Shown one piece after another: positions 12,220 through 22,747 of a DNA stretch of 64,000 nucleotides. The notes beneath the pieces are model-generated. The model saw only the letters and a list, made by a program, of their open reading frames with translations. It was not told the DNA's origin and did not search any database. How positions within the stretch are numbered: position 1 is the first letter of the stretch; each line of letters begins with the position of its first letter. Both the position numbers and the translations under genes were made by a program. The stretch covers positions 14,194,428-14,258,427 of the forward strand of contig OZ023194.1 in the NCBI GenBank assembly GCA_963995505.1, in the 5' to 3' direction. This stretch comes from Hypericum androsaemum (Eukaryota; Streptophyta; Magnoliopsida; Malpighiales; Hypericaceae).

Positions 12220-13100
12220 CCTTAGGAGACAATTCACGGGGGACTTTTTGGAGGATATATTACTGCAATATTTTGAACAGCCTTTAGAGCTTAATAAAGG
12301 GACGGTTCCAATTAGCTACGGGGAGAGGATTGGCAAAGCTTGACCATCACGACTAAGCTTTTTCTTCCTCTATCTTTTATGTTAATTGATATCATGTTCT
12401 TCGTTAATCTTTTGTGCTTTGTTAACATGATTAGCGAGTAGTTCTCTTGCGAGTGCGATGCCCTAATTATGTGATTACTCGTCTATGTTAGCTATGGTTT
12501 GATTATCTTTCGTAGTAGTTGTCAATTGATGATCTTAATGCTTAATCTAACTTGATCACTTAGATTATGATGTTTAGTTGATAATAATGGACCGGAAGGC
12601 ATTAGAATCAACGGAAGAGTCAATTGACATGTCTTAAGGTATTAATGAGGAATCTTGATACTAAGGGATAACCCGATAGGAGTTAACTTCATAATTGAGT
12701 TTAGTTTAGTTCTTGGTCTAATTAATGAGCGGAAGCGTTGATTAGTAATCATGAACCACTCTAGCTTAGTTTTGTCACCCTAATGAGCGGAAGCGTTAGG
12801 GAGATGCATTAGAACACTCCGGGTACTAGTTAGAACTTCATAAAAACCATAGCTTCGACATAGATGGGTAGTCCATAAGGGTATCGTGCTCGTTTATCTC
12901 CATTGATTTACAACTCGTCCTTTATTTGCGTTTCCGATCTAGTTTTATTTACTTTACAATCTTTACAATCTTTTAATTGCCTAGCCTCACATAATTATTT
13001 GTATTGATTTTGTGTTCAACCCTCAGTTCGAAACTCTACTTACTCACTATACTATTTGCTTGTGCGTTTAATTGTTCGCAATTTTGCGTACATCATTACG

Positions 13101-13600
13101 ACCCTTTTAAGCCATTAATGACAGACCATTAATAATGGGTTCCACTTGCTTGCCTGCCTCTGATTGCAAAAAAAAATATTTTTCATAAGTGAAGTATTGT
13201 ATTTTACTAAAATAGTTCGCCAAGAAATGATACATCAAGGGTACCAGATAGCGTCTATGAATACGCACCACAGTGATAGACGTTATCTAATGGGGGAGAG
13301 ATTTGACGGGGACAAGGGTAGTCCCCAAATTTGGGGACTAAAGGGGAGATTGTGATAATCTAGGTATTAATAAAGTAATTAAGGGTAAAATTGAAAAACT
13401 AATGGAAACAAAATGGGAGATGGAAAATTAGTTGACGCACTTTTTTATGAAAAAATTAAAAAGGTAAAAAAAATTTAAACAAATCTCACGTGAAAAGAGA
13501 AAATTACTCTTTCTCTCTCTTCAAATTATTGTGAACTTCAAAAATCCTACCGACTACCATAATTTTTTTTAAATAAACTCAAAGAACCAAAGAATAAAAT
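13101..13600. other. Spacer with a retroelement-like polypurine tract
   Basis: The stretch 'ggggactaaaggggagattgtgataatc' at about 13335-13363 (key part: aaaggggagat then TG) resembles a polypurine tract followed by an LTR start. The short ORF 13164-13355 has no recognisable family. No second LTR is seen, so this is at most a remnant. Confidence 0.35.
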
Positions 13601-14212
13601 CAATATCACTACATTCGAAAACCAATATTACTACGTTCGAAAACCAATATCACTGCATTCGAAAACCAATATCACTGTATTCGAAAATCAATATCACTAC
13701 ATTCGCAAACCAATATCACTACCTTCGAAAATCAATATCACTGCATTCGAAAATAAATATCACTACATTCGGAAACCAATATCACGATGTTCGAAAACCA
13801 ATATCACCACATTCGAAAACCAATATCACCACATTCGAAAACCAATATATCACCACATTCGAAAACCAATATCACTACGTTCGAAAATCAATATCATTAC
13901 AGACTAAAACCAATAGCATCATTTACTCAAACATATATCATTACAGACTCAAACCAATATCAGTACATACTCAAACCAATATCATTACAGACTAAAACTA
14001 AAATCATTAAAGACTAAAATAAATATCAATATATACTCAAACCAATATCAGTACACACTAAAACTAATATCATTAGAGACTAAAACTAATATCAATACAT
14101 ATTCAAATCAATATCAGTACAGACTAAAACCAACATCAATACAGACTTAAATCAATATCAATACATACTCGAACTAATATCATTATAGACTAAAACCAAT
14201 ATCATTACATAA
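13600..14212. repeat. 24-bp minisatellite, about 25 units
   Basis: Tandem units of 24 bp, for example caatatcactacattcgaa plus aacc. The first half of the array carries 'acattcgaaaacca'; from about 13910 the unit changes to 'acagactaaaacca' or 'acatactcaaacca'. The open frame 13787-14017 is only a translation of the array. Confidence 0.9.
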
Positions 14213-14369
14213 ACAAAATAAAAGAGATCACAAGAACCCTAATCGAACTCAACTGCAGTATCAAAATCAAAAACCTCCCAACCAAAACTTCCTTCTCCAA
14301 CCGACAAACCCTTACATACAAACTCTGGCTCCCCGGGACGGGGACAGGGATGGGCACGAAAGTCGCGAC

Positions 14370-14590
14370 CGACCAGAACCTGAACCCGGGCTGGAGCGGG
14401 GGAGCTGCAGTTACTGTGAGGGAGTGCTCGATGGCGGCCTTGACGGCGGGGCTGGAGAAGCTGGCCTCCCTCATGACGCGGCTCACCGACGGGTCGTCGA
14501 AGATGGAGATGATGAGTTGTTCGAGTTCCACATTCACGGCGAGGAGTGGCTGCTGCTGCTGCTCCGGGCACCCACGCCGATGGTGGGCAT
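14370..14590 (-). pseudogene. Fragment of a SMAX1/SMXL (D53-like, Clp-N) gene
   Basis: On the - strand, 14588 down to about 14415 reads [15 protein letters not shown], then [20 protein letters not shown], then [18 protein letters not shown]. This is the second half of the double Clp-N region of SMAX1-like proteins, repressors degraded in karrikin/strigolactone signalling. Downstream residues (PGFRF ... SQSLYV) loosely resemble the following linker. There is no start codon, no rest of the protein (normally about 1000 aa), and the frame runs into unrelated sequence. It is GC-rich inside an AT-rich, repeat-bearing segment, so it is probably a transposon-captured copy; the carrier's ends were not found. 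Confidence 0.82.
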
Positions 14591-14689
14591 GGCAAAGAAC
14601 GAAGAAGATGGAGGTTGTTTAGAGTTGAGAAATAATAAAAGAATGGATGAGATTTGGAAGAAGAATAATTATTATTATTTTTAAAATGG

Positions 14690-16635
14690 AGGAGATAGAT
14701 GGTGGCCAGATTTTTTTCAACTTTGGGAGATAAAAGTTAAAATGGTAGTGGGATAGAATCCTAATTGATAGGTAAAATGTCAAAAGTACCCTTGAATGAT
14801 TAATGGCCCTTGGATTCAAATATTTTGATTTAAAATCAAATCTGATGACCTATAATTAAGTCCATACTTGTGGACAAAATTTTAATAGTCTACACTCAAT
14901 CTATTCTCCGGAATATACACCATAAGAAAGGCAAATCAAAATAAGTAACCTCGCAGAAACAGAACTATGGATGATCAAAAATCCAAAAGAGTCTGCCCGC
15001 TTGCTACAAAATTGTGGCAAGAGAAGGGCCATTTATTTGTCGAAGTTCTTTTTTTCTAGTAGGAGGTGGACGATGATCTATAGTTATTTTTTTTAATAAA
15101 TATATTAATATTATAAAAAATCTCAAATAATTATACCAAATAGCATGTACAAAAAATCTATAGTTATTACTTACAGTTGCTAATAATAGAAACCAGGTGT
15201 TGCTACTGCCGATTTCTCGATTTATGGCTAGTTGAAACTAGATTTGAAAAAGAAATAGAACATTAGCAATTAAGACATCGGACGCTCATTGTCAAAATAT
15301 GATAATGTTGCAATTATGCACATCAGAGCTGGGACAAACCTATCTAGCTAGTGTTTTTGCCCCGGTATTTGTATATCACAATACAGTATTAGATCGATTT
15401 GATCTTGATAATTTCATTGTGCAAAACCCAAAAAATTAGCAACTTCAAAAGAGTATACATATACCAAAGGCTACACATTTTCACGTAGATCCATAGAAGA
15501 TCTGGACCATAAACCATATACATATAGGATAGAGGACCACCTATATTTTTTAGGATTTAAATTCGATATTAAAAATTGCCAAGCCATACCAACATATAGG
15601 TGTCACCGAGACATACCAAGTGAATTGGACGTTGAATAACTCGTATGTGATTCGATTCATAACTTACACATTGAATATTAGACATTATTTATAATTATGA
15701 AAATTTTACATACGGTTTGTACTCAAACCAAACCATACTACTGTTACAATTTACATGATCATTTTGTACAAATCTGATTGGGTTGGAGGATTGGAATTTG
15801 TTGGTGGGGGCCGACGCAAATGACGTAATCTCACATCTCAGCACCAGGGTCATGCCTATTTGCCTTACCTATTATCTAAGACCATTTCACCGACGGTCTA
15901 TGCAGCGAGTGCTATAGGAAAACTGGAAAATTGACCCTTAAATAGGGTACCCTAGCTAGGGGCTGAGGCCGACTTAATTTAGATATTTCCTTCCGATAAC
16001 ATATGGCCTACCAAACGTATCAGCAGGTGATCCAGATTTTCTCGGTTCAATTAGTTTGAGTATCAACCGAATCAGTTCAAAGTTTATCATTTATATTAAG
16101 TTAATCAATTTCCCAAAAAATATGAAATTCTGACAATTTTGTCTCGGCCGGTTATCAATGGTCAATAACGTTGATCACCGATCCAACCACTCAACTTTAT
16201 TCTATATAAATGATCTGATACCAATATCACATCATGGTCCGACCTATTGAACCACAGTTTTAAAATAATGCTCTTAGATTTTTTGATCAATTTTCATCTC
16301 CGCTGTTATATTTTAGATAAATATTTTCTTTATTAAAAATTTATTTATTTTTAAATTAAACCAGCAATTGAAAAATGGCCTAATTTTAGAAGAAAATATT
16401 GCTTGTTCAAAGTAGCGAACCAAAACCGTTAACTCAAACTGCTATCGTTGTAAATGGCTTTGGGTGGAACGCCTGTTTTGGATTTAGTTGTGGACTTCGA
16501 AGATATGAAATAAACTATGGAGGACCATTATAAAATTATCGTTTGATAAAATCTTAATCATTATATCCGGTCATGTTTGTAAAAAGTGTTGTTTTCAGAG
16601 TGTACTTGATTAGGATCTACAGCAGTCAAGGCAAG
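14690..16635. other. Intergenic, no gene seen
   Basis: AT-rich. About 14830-14885 loosely resembles the dispersed repeat at 8040 and 36960 (text like aaatctgatgacc). About 16210-16290 has 'ggtccgacc' and 'agttttaaaataatg', recalling the hAT-like family, but no paired terminus or TSD was found. Confidence 0.4.
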
Positions 16636-16896
16636 TGTTGGACACTTTCTCTGTAAGACGAGATTGCCCTATATATTTCAGTGCGGTACGGGCTACGGCA
16701 ATCGTCCCCAAGATACAACGACTGTTAGGGCATTTCCAGGAACGTTGCACACGTATCTCGAAATTTTTGGGCGAACTCTTATATACCCAGAACTTTCGGA
16801 CGGACTTGTAAGTGAAGAACGGGGGAGAGGAGAAGACAACAATGCCTATGGATGCACTTGCTGCTGGGATGAGGGAAATGGCAAGGGGGCAGGTCT

Positions 16897-16907
16897 ATTT
16901 ATAGGCT
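16897..16907 (-). promoter_or_regulatory. TATA-like box in the copia LTR
   Basis: On the - strand the sequence reads CCTATAAATAG. The same box is kept in the 5' LTR near 21495. Confidence 0.45.
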
Positions 16908-17349
16908 GGAGGAGGCAGGGAAGCAGCTACCCCGAAGGGACGCATCCGTTCGGCCAGCAGGTAGGCTGGCTGCGCTCGTGGCCCTTCGGTGGCTTCTGGA
17001 TCCTTTCAGGCGCGCCCAGGCTGTGCTGGTGCCCTTTTGCGAGGGATCTCGCAACCCTTCGGCCTTCTGGAAGTCTCCTGGACATTCCAGCCCTTCGTGC
17101 CTCTTCGGTGGCCATCCTGGAAGGTGCTCGCAGCTCCTCGTCACTTCGGTACCTGCGCAGCTCTCTCCGGACCTAGGCAAAATACTTAAGGCTCCTCCAG
17201 CTCCTCGCAATGATGCGTACGTGCAAAGTGCCAAGTGCGCCACAAAGCACCCATTGCGACCTGTGTCCAATGCGCCATGCACACACGCACACGCGCGTAC
17301 GCGCGCGCATATGCGTGCACGTGCACGTGCGCGAGCGCGAGCGCGAGCG

Positions 17350-17350
<1 letters not shown>

Positions 17351-17428
<78 letters not shown>
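17351..17428. repeat. (GTGCTC)13 hexanucleotide array
   Basis: Thirteen perfect GTGCTC units, preceded by alternating purine-pyrimidine GC-rich sequence (cgcgcgcatatgcgtgcacgtg-like, 17290-17350). Only about three units survive in the 5' LTR (21642-21660). All the long Arg-Ala, Ser-Cys, Val-Leu or Glu-His frames here are translations of this array. Confidence 0.95.
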
Positions 17429-17430
<2 letters not shown>

Positions 17431-18154
17431 ATGGTGCGGTCCGAGTTGGCTGTCCTTCCAGGTGGTCAACTTCTTTCCTAGCTAACAAGGAGCTTCTCCT
17501 TATAAACTAGAAAAAGTTGGTGCCACTTTCCAATGTGGGATGGCACTTTCCATTTTCCCTTTTGGGCTTTTGGACTTTGGGCCTTCTTTGGGCTCATTCA
17601 CAAATCCAACAATCCCCCACATGAATGATGACCAATGGATGCAGACTCTAATCGAAAGTTCTGACGTGTTATTATTGCATCGAGATAGGTAGCTTGCGGC
17701 TTTGAACTTTCTCTAGTAATATGTTATCAGATTTACTCGCTGCTCGGTGAACGTGATGTCTTGAACCGTCAGCTTTTGGCGTAAACCAAGACAATAATAT
17801 TTACACAATAATAACCTTAGTATATTTGGGTTCTCACGTTGTGTCCATTTCGGCCATGGACCGTTTCTTGGATTCATAAGTATTTTTTCCATTTGAAGCG
17901 GCCTCACTTCACACTTACATAGGTGATCTCCTATCAGAAATATCCTGCCATACTCCACCTTTATCAAGGTATAGAAATTATTAAAAGCGTAATACTTAAC
18001 CTTACCACACCGCTGCAGGCTAACACCTGGGCAGCTTCTGAGAATGAGATAGGTTCCAGGTGATTAACTGAACCCTCCATAACTTAGTTGTCTCATTTAA
18101 CCAAGTTTGTGGGATCTCCACTCATCATGGTTTAGTTACCGCTATAGACGTTCT

Positions 18155-18845
18155 TTAGTGTGTAGATTTTAATCCCATTCCCCTTACTGCATTGTACATT
18201 TGATCTCTATTGATTCCTTTCGTAAAAGGATCAGCTAAGTTGTCCTTGGACTTTACGTAATTAATGGTGATCACCCCACTAGAGATCAACTGTCTAATGG
18301 TATTGTGTCTCCAACGGATATGTCGAGACTTTCTGTTGTACATTGTACTTTGTGCTCTTCCGATTGCAGACATGCTATCACAACGTATCAATACGGGACG
18401 CACCAGTTTGCTTCAGCACGGAATATCCTCTAGGAAGTTTCTGAGCCATTCAGCTTCTTCCCCAGCTTTGTCTAGTGCTATAAACTCCGACTCCATGGTG
18501 GATCGAGCTATGCACGTTTGTTTAGAGGACTTCTAAGACACAGCTCCTCCTCCTATGGTGAATACGTATCCACTCGTGGATTTGGAGTCCTTAGTGTCCG
18601 ATATCCAGTTTGCGTCACTGTATCCTTCTAATACAGCTGGATATTTAGCATAAAGTATGCCATAGTTTATGGTATGTTTTAAATACCGTAAAACCCTTTC
18701 CAAAGCTAGTCAGTGATCCTTCCCTGGATTACTTGTGAATCTACTTAGCTTACTAACTGAGTACGCAATATCGGGATGTGTGCAGTTTGTTAAATACATC
18801 AAGCTCCCGATAATTTGCGCATACCTCAGTTGAGATACTGTGTCC
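18155..18845 (-). pseudogene. Copia RNase H domain, interrupted
   Basis: Continues pol downstream of the RT stop. Visible motifs: [60 protein letters not shown] and KDNLADPFTKG. A TAG at 18533-18535 replaces the conserved Trp of the AVSW-KSSKQ motif. Inactive as it stands. Confidence 0.85.
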
Positions 18846-18847
18846 CC

Positions 18848-19933
18848 TCAATTTTTGGCTAAGTGTAGATTCAAATCTACTAGAGTGTTAACCGGAGGTT
18901 TGTCAAAAGCTTCAAATTTCTTGAGCACGTTTTCCGCGTAGTGGGATTGTGTCAAGATAATTTTGTCAGCTTTCCTAGAGATTTTTATCCCTATTAATAC
19001 GTCTGCCAAACCCATATCTTTCATGTCAAAGTGGTCCTTTAACATGTTCTTAGTTTTCACAATAACCTCTTTATTGCTTTCCATAATTAGTAAGTCATCT
19101 ACGTAGAGACATACAATTACGTAACCTTCAGGTGTGCCCTTAATGTAAACACATTTATCGCACTCATTGATCTTAAATCTATTCGACAGCATTGTCCTCT
19201 CAAATTTCTCGTGCAACTGTTTCGGTACTTGTTTTAGCCCGTATAGGGACTTGACTAGCCAACACACTTTATGCTCTTGACCGGGAGCCACAAACCCTTC
19301 AGATTGCTCCATGTATATCTCCTCTTCCAGTTCTCCATTTAGAAAAGCTATTTTTACGTCCATTTGGTGGATCTCGAGGTTATAGAGTGCCGCAACAGCT
19401 ATGAGTACTCTAATTGATGTGATTCTTGTGACCGGTGAATACGTGTCAAAGAAATCATATCCCTCCTTCTGTTTGAATTCCTTAGCTACCAATCGAGCTT
19501 TGTACTTGTCGATTGATCTATCAGCTTTGTATTTCCTTTTTAGGATCCACCTGCATCCCAAAGGTTTGCAGCCCGGTGGGAGATCCACGATTTCCCACGT
19601 GTAGTTTTGCATAATGGATTCTATCTCACTATTGATAGCTTCCTTCCAGAGAGGAGCATCTGGACTGGACAATGCCTCTTGGATTATCCTGGGTTCATCT
19701 TCTAACGCATAGGTTAGATAATCCAGACCAAAAGATTTGGTTACCTTCGTCCGTTTACTACGTCTAGGTTCATCATCTTCCTGATTTGACCCTTGCGTAG
19801 TCTCGTGAGCCCTTTTCGTTGGACTTCCTTTCTTTTTTTCCTTATTAGGAAAGCTATTCTCAAAGAACGTTGCGTTCCTTGATTCTATGACCATTCCCGC
19901 ATTTATCTCAGGATTTTCAGATTTATGCACCAA
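18848..19933 (-). pseudogene. Copia reverse transcriptase domain
   Basis: 361-codon open segment. It has a basic linker (RRSKRTKVTKSFGLDY), then RT: WKEAINSEIESIMQNYTWEI, YKARLVAKEFKQKEGYDF, FLNGELEEEIYM, the SLYGLKQ box and the catalytic YVDD motif. It ends at TGA 18848-18850 inside pol (after HLAKN). It is separated from integrase by a frame break. The RT core looks intact, but the polyprotein is not translatable as one chain. Confidence 0.9.
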
Positions 19934-19936
19934 AAA

Positions 19937-20536
19937 TCAATAAGCACTACTACTTTGCGCATATCCGATAAAGATGCAATTAATGGTCTTGGGTCCTATT
20001 CTCACCTGCTTAGGCTTAGGTACTTCGACCTTTGCTAGGCACCCCCACACTTTAAGGTAACCGTAGGAAGGCTTTCTTCCTTTCCATAGTTTATATGGGG
20101 TTTTATCCCTTTTCTTGTGTGGTAATTTGTTTAGAATGTGGTTAGCTGAGAGCACAGCTTCCCCCCACATGTTCTGGGGTAAGCCTGAGCTAATCAACAT
20201 AGCGTTCATCATCTCCTTAAGAGTTCGATTTTTGCGTTCAGCTACGCCATTCGATTGAGGTGAGTATGGAGCAGTCGTTTGATGAATAATGCCATGTTCT
20301 TGACAGAGTTCATCAAACGGAGCTACATATTCTCCCCCTCGATCACTTCGGATCATTTTGATTTTCACGCTGAGTTGATTTTCAACCTCATTCTTATATC
20401 TCTTAAAGGCATCAAGAGCTTCGTCTTTGTCCTTTAGGAGATATACGTAACAGTATCTCGTACAATCATCGATAAACGTGATGAAGTATTTCTTCCCGCC
20501 TTTAGTTTGCATGTGTTTCATATCGCAAGTGTCCAT
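19937..20536 (-). pseudogene. Copia integrase core
   Basis: 199-codon open segment with the retroviral-type integrase core. It starts at a D-containing MDTCDM box, followed by the IRSDRGGEY Asp and the SPQSNGVAERKNRT Glu, so the DDE triad is present. Then come MWGEAVLSANHILNKLP and the C-terminal extension GCLAKV..PK. Cut off at 19937 by a stop just before the RT segment. Confidence 0.9.
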
Positions 20537-20566
20537 ATGAACTAACTCTACAGACGTAGTACTTCT

Positions 20567-20800
20567 TTACACCGAATGGAAATGTGCTTTGGTCATTTTA
20601 GCCTCCACACATACTTCACATTTATCGGATGGGTTGAACTCTAGATTCGGTAATAAATTTAAACTTACTAACTTTCTTAGCGAGTTTAAATTTACGTGTC
20701 CTAATCTATCATGCCATAAATTAGAATACTCGGCCAAGTAAGAAGAAGTGTTTACTTTATTTTTACCGATAAATGTGTGATGTACAGTTATTACATTCAT
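20567..20800 (-). pseudogene. Copia GAG-pre-integrase (zinc HHCC) domain
   Basis: 77 codons. It contains LWHDRLGHVNLNSLRKL and the CEVCVEAK pair, the His-His-Cys-Cys zinc-binding module preceding integrase. A stop/frameshift separates it from integrase. Confidence 0.85.
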
Positions 20801-20885
20801 CTTAAACAGCCCCTTTTCTAGATAACCCTTTCCTATGAATTGACCCGCTTTTGTCAGTACAAACTTATCAGCCTCAAATACAAGC

Positions 20886-21441
20886 TTAAGACCGGCTTTT
20901 TAACAGTGAGCCGGAAACTAAGTTCTTGCGGATGTCCGGGACATCCAGCACATCCTTGAGGGTCAGCTCCTTTCCTGAGGTCAGCTTCAGGACCACCTTA
21001 CCCAGACCGATGATCTTGGACGTTACGGGCCGGTGATCGGGATATAGTTCGAGAACATCTCCTGTCTGAGAAGATGTGGCGGGTAGCTCCTGTGTCCACG
21101 AACTACTCTCTCGGATTGTCCACCAGGTTGGCTTCAAACACTACGGCTGACAGATCCATCTGGGACAAGTCTTCAGCCAGGTTAGCCTTTCCTTGTTCGT
21201 CCTTCTTCGGCTGGCGACAGTCTTTAGCCATGTGTCCGGGTTTGCCGCAGTTGTAGCAGTCGCCCTTGATCTTTTTGTTCTTTTTCTTCTTGGGCTCTTG
21301 CTTCTCCTGCTTATCCCCGGACTTCTTCCTCTTCTTGCCACCTTTTTCTCGGAGTTTCAGTGCGGTACGGGCTATGGCAATCGTCCCCAAACTTTCGGGC
21401 GGACTTGTAAGTGAAGAACGGGGGAGAGAAGAAGACAACAA
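20886..21441 (-). pseudogene. Copia gag C terminus (zinc knuckle) plus broken protease
   Basis: The gag frame (21441-21103) has a Lys-rich stretch and the CCHC knuckle CYNCGKPGHMAKDC. The frame then meets a TAG just before FVDTGATR, the aspartic protease D-T-G. A frameshift follows, and the protease tail ([19 protein letters not shown]) continues in another frame to 20886. The first codons of the open frame (21441 to about 21356) are LTR sequence, so the gag N terminus is gone. Confidence 0.85.
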
Positions 21442-21853
21442 TGCCTATGGATGCACTTACTGCTGGGATGAGGGAAATGGCAAGGGGGCAGGCCTATTTA
21501 TAGGCTGGAGGAGGCAGGGAAGCAGCCACCCCGAAGGGACGCGTTCGTTCGGCCAGCAGGTAGGCTGGCTGCGCTGTGGCCCTTCGGTGGCTTCTGGATC
21601 CTTCCAGGCGCGCCCAGACTGTATGTGCGCATGCGCGTGTGCGTGCTCGTGCTCGTGCTCGGATGGTGCGTATCGCCGCGGTCCGAGTTGGCTATCCTTC
21701 CAAGTGGTCAACTTCTTTCCTAGCTAACAAGGAGCTTCTCCTTATAAACTAGAAAAAGGTTGTGCCACTTTCCAATGTGGGATGGCACTTTCCATTTTCT
21801 CTTTTGGGCTTTTGAACTTTGTGCCTTCTTTGGGCTCATTCACAAATCCAACA
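21355..21853 (-). repeat. 5' LTR of the copia element, internally deleted
   Basis: About 500 bp homologous to the two ends of the 976-bp 3' LTR. At least two internal deletions are visible: one after 'cgtccccaa', and one joining 'cgcgcccag' to the (GTGCTC)n array. It also has a truncation against gag at about 21355. Confidence 0.82.
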
Positions 21854-22747
21854 AAAAGACAATTATTTCGACAATTGTAAACTTTCTTTATCCCTTAAAA
21901 AATTCGTCGGTGGACCCCTCATATTTCAACAAATATAACATTACATAACAATTATTAAGATTATTAAGCAGATCCCATATTGACTGGTCTCACTTTCTTT
22001 CTCAAAACAGATTTTCCATTTGAAAATCCTCAAATTGCGTCAGACTTCACGGCCATCTAATTTAATGAAGCGGGACCATCTTTGGAAACTGGCCTCCAGC
22101 CCCCCCTTCAAAGTCCATAGTCCTACCGATAGTACACCCCCAAAGGTCAATAATAACTCAACCAAGCTCACAATGCGTATTCTAATTTCAAATCCGACAA
22201 AATATTTGTTAAAATTTAGCAGATGAAATATTACAATTTGTTACAATTTGATTTAAATTTAGATTAATTAATCTACTAAATATTTTCGGAGCCAATGCAT
22301 CCACGATCACATTACAAAATATCCATGTAGGGAAACTGGCCCCATTTGGCGAAACAGATTGCAGATAGCAGAAAGCAAATAGCAGATTGTGAGCAGATAT
22401 TAGATTGAAAATGTGTCAGGTAAACTCAACTAGCAGATTCAATTTAGTAGATTATATATTTTTGGTTAAGTTAATTATTAATTTATAAATTATACTTAAA
22501 TAAAATAATCTAAATTATTTATTTAAATTAAAGTAGTAATAATTTAATATATAACTTATTTATATTCTAAATAAATATTTTGATAAAGGACAAATAGTTA
22601 ACTTATTGAATATATTAATTTCTTACATTTAGTTGGATATAAGAATAAGAATAACAATAACAAGACCATGTCAATATTTATTTCAATATGTTAAAATTAT
22701 CATTTATTCTAATTCTTATAGTTAACTAATTCAAAACTATATATAAC
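21854..22747. other. AT-rich spacer between LTR elements
   Basis: No gene. 22320-22450 has a 'cagattgcagatagcag' cluster that resembles one end of a short TIR element, but I could not find the partner end. Confidence 0.4.

Larger units (their letters stand above)
11499..13095 (+). mobile_element. Solo LTR (Gypsy type), 1.6 kb
   Basis: Starts TGATG and ends CATCA, with a perfect 5-bp TSD ttacg on both sides (11494-11498 and 13096-13100) and no internal retroelement region. This is the product expected when recombination between two LTRs removes the coding part. It contains a strong TATA box (12210) and, at 11880-12025, a cluster of self-complementary 'ctagcgatcgctag' and 'gcggccgc' palindromes. 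Confidence 0.88.
16636..17611 (-). repeat. 3' LTR of the copia element
   Basis: 976 bp. On the - strand it begins TGTTGGATTTGTG and ends TCCAACA. It contains a TATA-like CCTATAAATAG (about 16897-16907, - strand). Compared with the other LTR it keeps about 480 bp that are missing there, including most of a (GTGCTC)n array. Confidence 0.85.
16636..21853 (-). mobile_element. Decayed Ty1/copia LTR retrotransposon
   Basis: The element lies on the - strand: 5' LTR at 21853-21355, gag/protease at 21441-20886, GAG-pre-integrase, integrase, reverse transcriptase and RNase H down to 18155, a 3' non-coding part with a polypurine tract 'catgtgggggat' (17612-17623), and the 3' LTR at 17611-16636. The copia order (integrase before RT) is clear. 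The 5' LTR is internally deleted and joined directly to mid-gag, removing the primer-binding site and the gag N terminus. Stops and frameshifts break pol. The flanks (gcaag and aaaag) do not give a clean TSD. Confidence 0.92.

Noticed and set aside
13787..14017. Open frame with repeated His-Ser-Lys-Asn-rich peptide
   Set aside because: It is the 24-bp minisatellite read in frame (period divisible by three).
16010..16300. Possible fourth copy of the CATGGTTTT hAT-like family
   Set aside because: It has 'ggtccgacc' and 'agttttaaaataatg', but no paired terminus or 8-bp duplication.
16978..17510. Several long overlapping frames on both strands (Ala-Arg, Cys-Ser, Leu-Val, Glu-His repeats)
   Set aside because: They are translations of the (GTGCTC)n array and nearby GC-rich LTR sequence in all frames, not genes.
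22320..22450. Possible PIF/Harbinger-like short element
   Set aside because: Only one end-like cluster ('cagattgcagatagcag') is seen; no partner end or TSD.
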